NCBI GenBank assembly: GCA_021464525.1 | Contig: JADRCO010001051.1 | Span: 1-23,164 of the forward strand | DNA: 23,164 nucleotides | Direction of reading: 5' to 3' | From: Rhizophagus sp. LPA8_4_AMF | Taxonomy: Eukaryota; Glomeromycota; Glomeromycetes; Glomerales; Glomeraceae | Shown here: positions 1 through 9,894 of the stretch, piece by piece | Numbering within the stretch: the first letter of the stretch is position 1 | How the letters are laid out: every line of letters starts with the position of its first letter | Made by a program: the position numbers and the translations under genes | Notes under the pieces: model-generated | Database searches by the model: none | What the model saw: the letters and a program-made list of their open reading frames with translations, nothing else | What the model was told of the DNA's origin: nothing

Positions 1-30
1 CAGCCTTGTTACTTTTCCGAAAAATTTCCA

Positions 31-66
31 AAGACCGGTCAGGACCCGGTAAGACCGAAAAGACCG
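31..66. repeat. Three AAGACCG copies
   Basis: The heptamer AAGACCG occurs at 31-37, 51-57 and 60-66 in an unusually GC-rich patch (CCGGTCAGGACCCGGT between them). It may be the edge of another repeat abutting or inserted in the LINE relic. No function is visible. Confidence 0.45.
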
Positions 67-260
67 TTGAGCATCCTTATCCTGATAACGTTTCAGTTGA
101 TCTTAATCACAAATTATTGTTTACACAAGGAGTTGGGAAAATAATTCAGCACCGAGAGAAAATACTTTGGCGCACATTATTTTTTATAGTGACTTCTATA
201 GCCGAGCTATATCACTTGAATCATAATTCTCAAAATCCGATATTTGTATGACACAATAAT

Positions 261-2913
261 CTTTGCGAACAAATGCTAGCTCCGCTCAAGATCCTTTTCA
301 AACACCACCTCAATTTATCTTCGTCAACGCATAACAACATAATATACAACAAACTTTTTCCCAGTATCACCAGCTTCTACACACATCAATTTTACACACA
401 CTTGCTATTACTAACCTTATTTTTAATTCTCACTTTTTTAAATAGATAGCGATACAAAAACTATTACGCACACAAATGGAATATTGGTTGCCCTATTTTT
501 CCACTCCTCAGGATTTAATCAAACTTCCTATTTCAAAACATACTTTATTAACTAAACAATTACATTTATGTAATTCTTTTAATATTTCTTTTTTTCCACA
601 TGTGGATACTACCATCGGACACATATCACCGATATATCATCACCTGTCGCCTATTCAACCTACATTAACTTCATGGCGTAAACGTCGATTGATGTTTAAA
701 GACCAACTAACTTTCATAGATGGAAATTTCTTACTGACTTGGGAGGAATATAATGCCAAGCCCTCGACACCACTTAAAACTCGTAAACCAAAATGGTTCG
801 ACGAACTGGAAGAATCATCTATCCTTTCTCCGCACACGAGACGACTGGTCACACCTTTACCTGCACCGCCTATCACCACACTTTCTTATAGTCACCTGAA
901 AGTAGGCGCCTCCAAACAATACTTTAGACCGAAGAACGAATGGTCAATGGTATGGTCGTCTATTGATAAAGACGTTACCTATGGCAAGACTATTGAACAA
1001 GTTAACGACCCATTGCCAAACATATCTATTACTTATAGAGAACATTTCATTCCTACTACCAGCCAATATGATAGGATAACAACCACACACCACGCAAACG
1101 ACTTGGTATACTTATCCGTTGCCCGGGTTGTCCCATACTACCGCGACCACGATATGTGTTGATGAACGTGACCAACACGCTATGCAAATTTTACGCCCAC
1201 AGAAAGAAATATGAACCACCCCTTAACTATCGTCATTACCAAAACAGTTTTTTATCACTGCCAAAAAATCTAACACTTTACGCACTGAAACGTTTAACAT
1301 TTATAGATTACAAAACACACAAATAACTCCATTTGTTAACACTACCCTCCAGGCACTGATTCACCACTTCGTACAGTTTTGTCTAACGAACGACATCACG
1401 ACATCGTGTCATGCTGGGTTGTCAAGATACCATCCAAGAACTGATTTCCATTTCCGAAAACATCAAAGAATTAAACAAATTAACATTCTATACTGACGTT
1501 CTCTTAGAATTCGTTCCGACAACATTGTATACCACGACTATGGGTTTAGGTTGGATTATATTACCGACCATTAGGGATGGAACACCACCTATCTCTTTCA
1601 ACGCCAACACCTTATTTACACCATTCTCATCTAAAGCAGAATGATTTGCAGTATTCACTGCCCTTCTATGTTGTCCTAGTAACAGTACCGTTCAGATTTT
1701 CTTGGATTCAGCTAATACCATATACGCGTTCACTAAGGTCATGGACCAACTCACCTCGGACCCAAAATCTTAAAATTAGACAATCACACCATTTGGAGAT
1801 GTATCAAACTCATAGTAGCAAAACGAAAATTAGACGTTCGTTTGTATAAAGTTAAAGCACATTCGAACGATTTATATAATGATCTGACAGAAGCGGAAGC
1901 AAATAAAGGGCTAGACAAATCTCCAATTTTCATCAATCTCAAATTCGTCCCAAATGGTATGATGACGCCCATATGGGACGCTCTGTGACCCATTGACAGA
2001 GATATTCGAAAATTTTCTAAACATACTGGAGACGCGAAAACGTTCGATTCTTTCCTTTATAATACTAATTCACAAATTACGCTAAAACAATTATCACATC
2101 TATCAATTGGTCACCCACACAAGACTGGTGTCATTATAATGATACCAATGACGTTTGTAGTTCTGACAAATCGAAGAAAGACGCTTTCAAATTAAAATGT
2201 ATCAACCAAATTTTGCCATGTGGTAATGTCCTTTTACAACACTACCCGCAACTTTACGCTCAATATCTCACCTCCACGAATACATTACCCTGTCCTATCT
2301 GCATGGATGCAGATGAACCCTTCAAGTACTTATTGAGACACATGCGTCAGACACTTTATTAACGCTATTTACGCGTTTAGATATTACCAATTCAGACCTT
2401 TTTTCTCCTATTATTGACCAACGTCATGATATATACCTGATTTTACACCATTTCATACCTCAGTCATTGTTTGATTTAGTACATAAATTTACCAACAAAT
2501 TTTCTGCCACTCGAAAGATTATTTTTTCATATATTACTTTTCTTCAATCGAAACTTTACCATCAAATATGGCTCTTTTATTTAGAACACCAAAAGTCCTG
2601 GGAAGCGGCGAGAGGCATTACCCGTAAATCTAAGAATAATTGTCGTAAGAAGACTACGCCGAAGCTTCCGACCTCGATTAGGTCGGTATCCGACGATCAT
2701 GGTCGTCACATGACTGATAATAAATTTCTATCCGGTCTATGGGCTAATCGTTCTTATGACACTACCAACCGATACGACGATGACATTCGATTACAATTTT
2801 CACAACTTTCCAGACGAAGCGACCACTTCGTCCCTAAATGGATTTTATATGTTACATCAAATTTTTTACACTCAGGAGCATGGTCGTCCCACATTTTTTC
2901 ATTTTTCTTCTAA
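261..2913 (+). pseudogene. LINE ORF2 remnant: RT end, RNase H, zinc knuckle
   Basis: Broken coding sequence of the LINE polyprotein. The frame at 261-430 reads LCEQMLAPLKILFKHHLNLS, as in the region after the RT catalytic core. A long frame at 476-1162 (MEYWLPYFSTPQDL) is the linker. RNase H follows in at least three frames: FYTD (Asp codon 1495-1497), SSKAE near 1629-1643, FLDSANT near 1698-1718, then KVKAHS and AEANKG near 1848-1912. These supply the expected acidic residues and the late His. A knuckle CPIC with Cys codons 2291-2293 and 2300-2302 follows. The last open frame, 2467-2913, ends the protein. The enzyme would have reverse-transcribed its own RNA. Frameshifts and stops throughout make this a pseudogene; the in-frame pieces are recognisable but none is complete. 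Confidence 0.75.
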
Positions 2914-3464
2914 TAATAGTTTTAAAATAGAACATTTTTCTTATTCATCATATTTTCTTTCTTTTTCATGTAATTTTAAATTAGAATTTTTTTTTTTTTC
3001 TTTTCAAGGTGTGAGTGCACGCGACCAGGCTACGCCTTAATGGTCTATTTATAACATTGGGCAGGGCGATCGTCCCGTTGGGAGATTGGATTACTAGTTT
3101 AGTACGTTGTATATCTTGTATTTTACATACTTGTAACCGTCGTGACTGGTTGTCCCAGTCGCTGTCTCTATCTTAAAAATAAAAATAAAAATAGAATGGC
3201 ACAATAATCATCGTGTGTACCCATTTCACGAAATCAATGAACACTTACTCTTTTTAGGACCGACTAGCTATCAAGATACCGTGAAATCATGGCGACTATG
3301 TGAACCGATATAAAAACACCGACTCATATTCACAAGACACCCAAAAAAAGTCTCCCTAAATGCATACTGAATTAGCGAACACTCAAGACAATGCTACATT
3401 TATATAAAATTTGTCAGATGTTAATTCATCATCAAAAACAATATGTCTATATGAAGTCTCCATA

Positions 3465-3552
3465 AACGAAGAAAAATGTTAATACTATCTTATTGCTTGA
3501 TATTATCATTATTATGATTAATTTTATTAGTTATTATTATTAATTCTTCGTT
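3465..3552. repeat. Short-arm inverted repeat (AACGAAGAA)
   Basis: AACGAAGAA at 3465-3473 is matched by TTCTTCGTT at 3544-3552, enclosing about 70 bases of AT-only DNA rich in TTATTA. It could be a tiny MITE or a chance pairing; no clear target duplication is seen. Confidence 0.4.
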
Positions 3553-3605
3553 CATTTCGGGGGTTTTTAATTTTTTTCTTGTATTTAGTAACATCTCTTT
3601 TTATA

Positions 3606-3890
3606 AGTACGACCATTTGAGCTTTTTTTTGCTATTTGATGGAAAATTCTTTTGCCTACGTTTTCTTTGTTAAGTTAATTTACAAAATTTGCGTTTTGAC
3701 GCCTACTATTTTATTTTACCTGAACTCCTAATAGTTTGCCACGATCATACCTTTAAAATTTATTTCATTTCTTTGTTAAAAAATTATAATTTAAATTTTA
3801 TACTTATTATACTAGTATAATACATTATTGTTATATTCTATAATTAACGTAAAATCATAATAAAAATTATAAAAATCGATAGATAAAAAC
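3606..3890. repeat. Diverged duplicate segment, copy A
   Basis: Shares ordered, diverged matches with 9895-10110. Examples are ATTTGAGC, then GATGGAAA, then TTTCTTNGTTAAGTTAAT, then TTTGCGTTT, then TTGCCAC, then GACGTAAA/AACGTAAA-ATCATA, then TCGCTCA. The order is kept. It is either an old dispersed repeat or part of the tandem duplication that made the two kinase loci, since each copy lies upstream of one locus. Confidence 0.5.
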
Positions 3891-4449
3891 AATCGCTCAA
3901 AAAGGGTTAGGGTTAAGAACTGGTTTGACTTCGTTTGGCTTTTTGCATATCTTTCATCATTATAAAAATATTACGTTATAATGGATAGAACCTTCATGTA
4001 AGATTAAGGATATATTGTTGTTAATGTTTTTCAGGATATATAATTTGTAAAATATTTCCACTTGATATTTTTTTTATTGATAATGAGAGGACAATTTTTA
4101 TAAAAATTTTTGTTATAGATTCAGTCAAATGTAATCATGTAATATATATAAGAGGATAACATTATTCTAACTTCATCAGATTAATCTTTTAAACACTTTT
4201 CTAAATATTTAATATATATACTCTAATGCATATGATAATTATGATATTAATGCTCCTAACATTGGTAGCATATACTAAATAATGGTAAAATCTTTTTTTA
4301 TTGAGATTTTCACTATACAGATTATTTTTAATAGTTTAGGATGAACTGAAACTCTTACAATAGTGTATTCTAGAAATAACGTAGAAGTAATAACAATCTA
4401 AACTATTTATTTATGCATATCCACTAAACGTAGTTGCCTCAGTGCATCA

Positions 4450-4485
4450 CCTCATAAAGTCAGACCTGGTCTGACCTGGATGAGG
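4450..4485. repeat. Compact hairpin GTCAGACC/GGTCTGAC
   Basis: GTCAGACC and GGTCTGAC are perfect complements separated by one base. They are flanked by outer arms CCTCAT (4450-4455) and ATGAGG (4480-4485). The patch is GC-rich against its surroundings. It may be a transposon end or a fold-back element. Confidence 0.55.
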
Positions 4486-4873
4486 TTTAAAAAAAATTAG
4501 GACGGCTTGCTAGTAATCAATAAAGTAATAAAGACATATATATGGGCGAAGAAAAATCACGTCTTGAAAATACCTAGATTTTTTCTTCAAGCCATGTATT
4601 ATTGTGTTTTTTTACGTAGCAAATTATTTGAATAGTAGCTGAGAATTTGGCGAATTTAATTTCTTGTACGCAATATTCGCTATAGTAAGGGTGAATTATA
4701 TTTTTAAAATAACATTTATTCAAAATAAAATAAATTTTTTTTTATCCCCTCAGGTAAATTGTGTTTACAATTTCACCATGATAAATATAATTTGCGCAAA
4801 AAGGCAGTGATTAGGAATTTTTTCGGGGTTACTCCATTTTCGAATTAGGGCGGATTTTGATCATTTGATGATT

Positions 4874-4934
4874 GGAATGTCGATCATTTTGGCCAAAAAT
4901 TAATATTAATTTTAGCCAAAATGATCGACGTTCC
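4874..4934. repeat. 61-base near-perfect palindrome
   Basis: The left arm 4874-4904 and right arm 4905-4934 pair almost throughout, with one G-T pair, one mismatch and one bulge. The core contains TCGATCATTTTGGCC and its complement, and there is essentially no loop. Weaker complementary words (GTTACTC/GAGTAAC, GTGATT/AATCAC) extend outwards towards 4806 and 4963, so the element could be a fold-back MITE of about 160 bases. Confidence 0.75.
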
Positions 4935-5133
4935 TATGAGTAACTTCTATTGATCGGCAATCACTTTTCCATAGAATTCTGAAATTCTTAATTCGAATAA
5001 TGGAAATTCTAATTCCAAATAGAATTCATTATAATAACACTAAATGAGGAAATGAATGAATAAATAAAAATTTATCGTGTTTTCAATTTTAAATTTTTTT
5101 ATTTTTTGAAACTTTCTTAAGGTACAATATATT

Positions 5134-7173
5134 ATGGAACTTACAAATATCGTCTCTTTTACATGGAAAGAATCAACTCCTATTGTTCCAATTCTTCATT
5201 TGCCATGGTGGGATACTTATCATAAATGTATATATTATATAGTTTGTGATTCAAAATTAGAATTTATATCAAATTCAGTTTATCAAAAATGGTGCTCAAA
5301 GTGCTATATAGTTTATACCAGTTGTAGATATTGTAAAACATCAAATATTATTTTTGGAATCACAAATCAATCTCAATGTAAAGAATGTAATAAAATATCA
5401 TTAATTACTAACATGCCTGACATGACAAATATTATTAAGTATTTTCTAAAACTAAATACTTGTTATTATAATCAAATTGCTAATTATGTGAATAACATTG
5501 GCAAAAATTCTAATTGGTCGGTAATACGTAGATTTATAAAAAAGCTTAATTATTTTCCTTTAAAAGTTTTACATTCTCACATTGCAAATTTAGTCGAAAA
5601 TAATGAAAATCCTTTAAATTTAATTATACCAACTATATTTATCCCTTTCAATAATAATGAAATTCAATGTCATTGTTGTAAAGAACCATATTTCCAAACA
5701 TCTTTATTCAATCAAAAATATTGCAAGTATTGTTTAAATTGGTATATTAGATATGCAACTAGTAAAACAGATATTAGGACTACAATTAGTAACTTGAATG
5801 TATGTATAAGGACAACTTATACAAATTGTGATAAACATGAACCAAGAAATTTAGATTTTTGCATTCAAGAGTGGTGTGAAAATTGCACTGAGATTTCATA
5901 CTTCAAACAAATAGTTACAAATCAGATGAAGTTTGATTTTAGTAATATGAATCATTTCTTTGAAAAGATTAGTAGATTATTTAATGATATTAATGAAATC
6001 AAATTTTGTTCAGATTGTTATCTAATCTCTTTTTCATGGATAGAATCAACTACTACCATTCCAATTCTTTATTTACCATGGTGGGATACTCATAGTCAAT
6101 GTGTAGTTTGTGATTCGAACCTAGGATCAAAATCTGATTGCCAAAAATGGTGTTCAAATTGCTTTATAGTTTTCACTGGATGTAGATATTGTTTAACAAC
6201 AAATATTATTTTTGGGGTTACAGAACAATCTCAATGTATAAAATGCAAAAGAATATCTTTGATTAACATTAACGTACCAGATGATATGACAAATATTGGA
6301 GAATATTATTTAAAATTCAACACTCATAACTATATTCACATTGCTAATTATGTGAGTAACATTGATAAAAGATCTAGTCCATTGGAGATATATAGTTTTA
6401 TAAAAAAGCTTAATTATTTTCCTTTAAATATTTTATATTCTCACTTCGCAAATTTAATAAGAAACAATGAAAATTCCTTAAGTTTAACTATACCAATTAT
6501 ATTTATTCCTTTCAGTAATAAGGAAATTCAATGTCATTGTTGCAAAGAAACATATTCTCAAACACCTTTATTCAATCAAAAATATTGCAAGAATTGTTTA
6601 AATTGGTATATTAAATATGCAACTAGTAAGAATGCAGATATTAGGACTGCAATTAGTAACTTGGATGCATGTGTAAGAACAACCTATACAAATTGTGATA
6701 AACATGAACCAAGAAATTTAGATTTTTGCATTCAAGAATGGTGTGAAAATTGCTCTGAGATTTTATACTTCAGACAAATAGTAGTCCAAAATCAGCAAAT
6801 AGCTACAACTGAAAAGTTTGACTTAAGTAAAATAGATCATTTTTTTGAAAAGAACTGTAAATTATGTGGAAAATTAATATACAAACTAAATGATGATATT
6901 ACTAAATTCAAATTGTGTTTAAGTTGCTATTTAATTTCTTTAGAGTTTATAGAATCAACTTTGACTAAAGAGCATATTCTAATTCTTCATTTACCATGGT
7001 GGGAAGCTTATAATGAATGTATAGTTTGTGATTCACAATTAGAACTTACATCTAATTGCCAAAAATGGGGTCCAAAATGTTTTATAGTTTACACTGGATG
7101 CAGATATTGTTTAACAACAAATATTATCTTTGGATTTATTGATCAATCTCAATGTAAAAAATGCTATTATTAG
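5134..7173 (+). CDS. Cysteine-rich repeat-module protein (N-terminal part of kinase locus 1)
   Basis: An open frame of 679 codons, ATG to TAG. It consists of tandem copies of one module: about residues 9-299, 300-604, and a partial third from 605. Each module starts F-x-W/F-x-E-S, then PILHLPWWD, then a run of cysteine pairs (VCDS.., WCSxC, GCRYCLTTNIIFG, QSQCxxC), then a stretch of about 100 residues with FIKKLNYFP, then CHCCKE, KYCxNCLNWYI, NCDKHEPRNLDFC, EWCENC, and finally CxLCGKLI..CxxCYLIS. The paired CxxC units suggest zinc ribbons, but no named domain is recognised. There is no signal peptide or membrane segment. Module 1 lacks the CxLCGKLI pair (about residues 278-287), and module 3 has WGPKC where the others have WCSKC (Gly646). 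The frame ends where the paralogue at 13.5-16.7 kb continues into a kinase, so the stop probably results from a 26-base net deletion. The start is the first ATG, preceded by a T-rich leader. Confidence 0.8.
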   Translation: MELTNIVSFTWKESTPIVPILHLPWWDTYHKCIYYIVCDSKLEFISNSVYQKWCSKCYIVYTSCRYCKTSNIIFGITNQSQCKECNKISLITNMPDMTNIIKYFLKLNTCYYNQIANYVNNIGKNSNWSVIRRFIKKLNYFPLKVLHSHIANLVENNENPLNLIIPTIFIPFNNNEIQCHCCKEPYFQTSLFNQKYCKYCLNWYIRYATSKTDIRTTISNLNVCIRTTYTNCDKHEPRNLDFCIQEWCENCTEISYFKQIVTNQMKFDFSNMNHFFEKISRLFNDINEIKFCSDCYLISFSWIESTTTIPILYLPWWDTHSQCVVCDSNLGSKSDCQKWCSNCFIVFTGCRYCLTTNIIFGVTEQSQCIKCKRISLININVPDDMTNIGEYYLKFNTHNYIHIANYVSNIDKRSSPLEIYSFIKKLNYFPLNILYSHFANLIRNNENSLSLTIPIIFIPFSNKEIQCHCCKETYSQTPLFNQKYCKNCLNWYIKYATSKNADIRTAISNLDACVRTTYTNCDKHEPRNLDFCIQEWCENCSEILYFRQIVVQNQQIATTEKFDLSKIDHFFEKNCKLCGKLIYKLNDDITKFKLCLSCYLISLEFIESTLTKEHILILHLPWWEAYNECIVCDSQLELTSNCQKWGPKCFIVYTGCRYCLTTNIIFGFIDQSQCKKCYY

Positions 7174-7292
7174 GAATATCAGTGGAAATTGCAGTGTAGA
7201 TCAATTTTTGCAACTTACAAACGTCAATATTATTGTTAATAATCAGTTTTCTGATTATATTAATAATATAAACGAAAATTTCAGTCCATTAA

Positions 7293-8868
7293 ATATATAA
7301 AATTGTTGAAAGTAATATAAATTATCTTTCGCCAAAACTAAAAATAGAATGGGTTTCATATTCGAAAATTACAAATTTAGAGAAAATAGCAGAAGGTGGA
7401 TATGGAAAAATCTATAAAGCATTAATACATGGAAATATTGTTGCTATAAAAGAATTTTCAAATTCTCAAGATCCTAGTAAATATTTTTTAAATGAGGTAA
7501 TTTTTTACATATTTTTCTGAGACATATGATATATATTTATTATTTAATATTTTGTATTTAGATAACATCGCTTTATCAATGTTATGATGATAAATTTGAA
7601 TATATTATAAAATGTCATGGTATTACAAAAAATCCTATGACAAATGAATTTATGTTTATAATGAAATATGCAAATGGAGGGGATTTACATAATTACTTAC
7701 AAAAAAATTTTATTAAGATTACATGGAAGCAAAAATTATATATTTTATGGAGAATTTCGGATGGGTATTTATAATTTCAATTTATTTAAAATTCATATAA
7801 CATTAATCAAATTCAGTTTTTTTATTTTAGGCTTCAAACTATTCATGAAAAAAATTTTATACATCGAGATTTTCATAGTGGAAATATATTGGTTGATATA
7901 ATTGAAAATGAATTACGTAATATTGACCAATATTTAATTGGGGATTTAGGTTTATCACAGCCTGTAAATAATACTTCGTCAAACAATGAAATATATGGAG
8001 TGATACCATACATTGCTCCGGAAATATTCAAGGGAGATACATTTTCAAAATCGTCAGATATTTATAGTATGGGTATGATTATGTGGGAATTGACAACTGG
8101 TTGTAAACCTTTTGCTAACGTTGAACATGACATGGGCTTAATTTGTAAAATTATTGATGGAGCAAGGCCTAAAATTACAGATGATACTCCCGAAGATTTT
8201 ACTAATTTAATGAAAAAATGTTGGAATTTTGATCCTAAAAAGAGGCCTTCGGCAAAAAAAGTCTGTGAAAGTCTTAACCTTTGGGTAAATGTGGAAAAAG
8301 ATGTTAATCAGTTTAATCAAGCTGAAGAAATACGGTTAGAATTAATAAAATCTAAGTCAATCGGTTCAGAATATAGTGATAAAATTCATTCAAAAGCAAT
8401 TTATACAAGTAGATCATTATGTTCTTTTGTTCCCAAATTTTCTACTAATTTAATGAATTCATTAAAACAAGGTATGTAATCATGTTCTAAATTAGTCGAT
8501 TATCATTATTTTATCATCTTAAATTATAAATATCAAATAATAACGAAAGTAATTTAACTAATATTAATACTTATTTATTAATTATTATTTGCTCATTTTA
8601 GAGAATGTAACAAAAGAATATGATCTTGATATAAATGATATTCAAAGGTACGATCAAAACAAAAAAATTATAATAAAATTATTAATATTAATATGTTTTA
8701 ATTATAAATATATTTAGCTCAAGTCGAGATTCTATTATTCAAAATACAATCATACAGAATGTAGTTTATACCAGCAAATCATTGAGCGAATTAATTTCAG
8801 AAATAAATCTTTCAGAAAACCAGGATATTGAAGATAAAATTCAAGCTAACGAAGATTATAGTAAGTAG
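7293..8868 (+). CDS. TKL-like protein kinase domain, five exon parts (C-terminal half of kinase locus 1)
   Basis: Exon parts: 7293-7496, 7562-7764, 7831-8471, 8602-8647 and 8718-8868. Introns begin GTAATT, GTATTT, GTATGT and GTACGA, end in TAG, and are short (65-130 bases). The spliced product has the glycine loop EGGYGKIYKA, VAIK Lys (codon 7449-7451), HRDFHSGNIL (catalytic Asp 7868-7870), DLG in place of DFG (Asp 7943-7945), APE (8015-8023), WELTTGCKPF and a KCWNFDPKKRPSA ending, so it looks catalytically competent. The tail (VTKEYDLDINDIQ, VVYTSKSLSELISEINLSE) is outside the kinase fold. The frame has no ATG of its own. Homology runs upstream through 7175-7292 in another frame, joined by an apparent 2-base loss near 7294. 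It was probably fused to the cysteine modules and is now disrupted, unless an unrecognised intron or sequence error explains the breaks. The stop may instead be bypassed by splicing at GTAAGT (8861). Confidence 0.75.
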
Positions 8869-9010
8869 ATGGACCTTTTATTTTATAATTATTGATTTAT
8901 ATAGTAATTCTTTATTACAAAACAAGAAAGAATATTGCCACTAGAAACGAAATCAACATAAGATAGTATACTTTATTTAGTAAAATCAATTTTTATTTGT
9001 TTTATTTTAG

Positions 9011-9240
9011 AATATGTAACAAAAGAATATGAGCTTGATATAAATAATATTTAAAGGTACGAATAAGAATTTACAAAATTTTATTTGTTATTATTAAAAA
9101 GTTAATTTAAAAATGTGTCATATTTAGATCAAGTGGTGATTCTATTTATACTAGCAAATAATTGAGCTGGATTAATTTCGGACAATGTATCTTTGATTAT
9201 TGAAGATAAAACTCAAGCTAATAGAGTTAATAGTTAGTAG
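9011..9240 (+). pseudogene. Decayed tandem copy of the last two kinase exons
   Basis: 9011-9056 copies exon 8602-8647 (same 46-base length, same flanking TTTTAG and GTACGA), and 9128-9240 copies exon 8718-8868 in worn form. The repeat period is 409 bases. In the first copied exon the codon CAA of the parent is TAA (9052-9054). The second has deletions and several stops. The intron between them is also conserved in position. This is an internal duplication of the 3' end of the gene. Confidence 0.75.
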
Positions 9241-9408
9241 TCTTTTAATTTACACATAGTGTAATTATAGTTTGGTACAAAAAGTTAGAAAGAATATTGA
9301 AATTAAAAACAAATTAACACATAATAATAACAAATTTCATTTGTAAAAATTGATTTTTATTTATATTATGTATAAGTATGGTTTAACTAAATTATAATAA
9401 TTTTTGAC

Positions 9409-9439
9409 CGAACACTTAATACTACGTAGTCAGTGTTCG
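9409..9439. repeat. Inverted repeat CGAACACT/AGTGTTCG
   Basis: Perfect 8-base arms at 9409-9416 and 9432-9439 enclose a 15-base loop that contains the palindrome TACGTA. It could be a binding site or a transposon scar. Confidence 0.4.
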
Positions 9440-9894
9440 TTCATTATTCAAAGCAAATATCAATACTGACGAAGAAAATCATACAACCAATATAATTGCG
9501 AAGCTTTTTAAATGAGTTCATACTATATAAAGTATCTATAAATCTATCTGGATTTTCAAAGCTGTGTCACGAGACAGTTGGATACGCGAAAAGATTTTAA
9601 ACTTTTAACATAAATTTCATTCATAATTTAATCAGTAATCTCATCGCAATTTAATTAACCAATTAGACAACTCTAACCATTTAAAGTCTTTTTGTCGACT
9701 AGTTTGGTTTAACATAAAGAAACACATAAAATACGCGTGGATAAATTTACGGAATGCTATTAAGTTCTCATCAATTTAATTACATAAACTAGAAATTTGA
9801 TTACTTCTCCCATGCCTTGCTTAATAGTAAATTTTATAAGATTGAGAAGTCTTTTATTACTTTGAAAGCATCAACGATAATAGTAGTTATTAGA

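Larger units (their letters stand above)
1..3193 (+). mobile_element. Decayed LINE retrotransposon, 3' half (5' end off-window)
   Basis: A non-LTR retrotransposon relic on the plus strand. In order it shows an end-of-reverse-transcriptase/linker segment, an RNase H domain, a CPxC zinc-knuckle region, a C-terminal tail, a 3' UTR (about 2914-3173) and a short A-rich tail of TAAAAA units at 3174-3192. Coding stretches sit in several frames with stops between them, so the copy is old and dead. The C-terminal end shares the pattern YVTS-NFLH with the second LINE at 12.2-12.9 kb, so the two belong to related families, although their 3' UTRs look unlike each other. RNase H-bearing LINEs of the I/Tad type are common in fungi; the exact clade is not decided here. 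The 5' boundary is outside the window or within the first 250 bases. Confidence 0.8.
3194..5133. other. Non-coding spacer with inverted repeats
   Basis: About 1.9 kb of very AT-rich DNA with no believable gene. It holds the separately listed inverted repeats (3465-3552, 4450-4485, 4874-4934) and a segment resembling one near 9.9-10.1 kb. The last 100 bases before 5134 are T-rich, then GGTACAATATATT precedes the ATG, which would suit a fungal promoter and leader; no exact site can be fixed. Confidence 0.6.

Noticed and set aside
655-879. Minus-strand 74-codon frame
   Set aside because: Opposite the LINE linker frame, whose plus-strand reading fits the family.
3903-3916. Telomere-like GGGTTAGGGTTA
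   Set aside because: Only two units in unique surroundings; too short for a telomere or an interstitial telomeric array.
7154-7173. A 20-base GT..AG intron that would remove the stop at 7171
   Set aside because: Far shorter than the other introns here, and the paralogue codes through this site.
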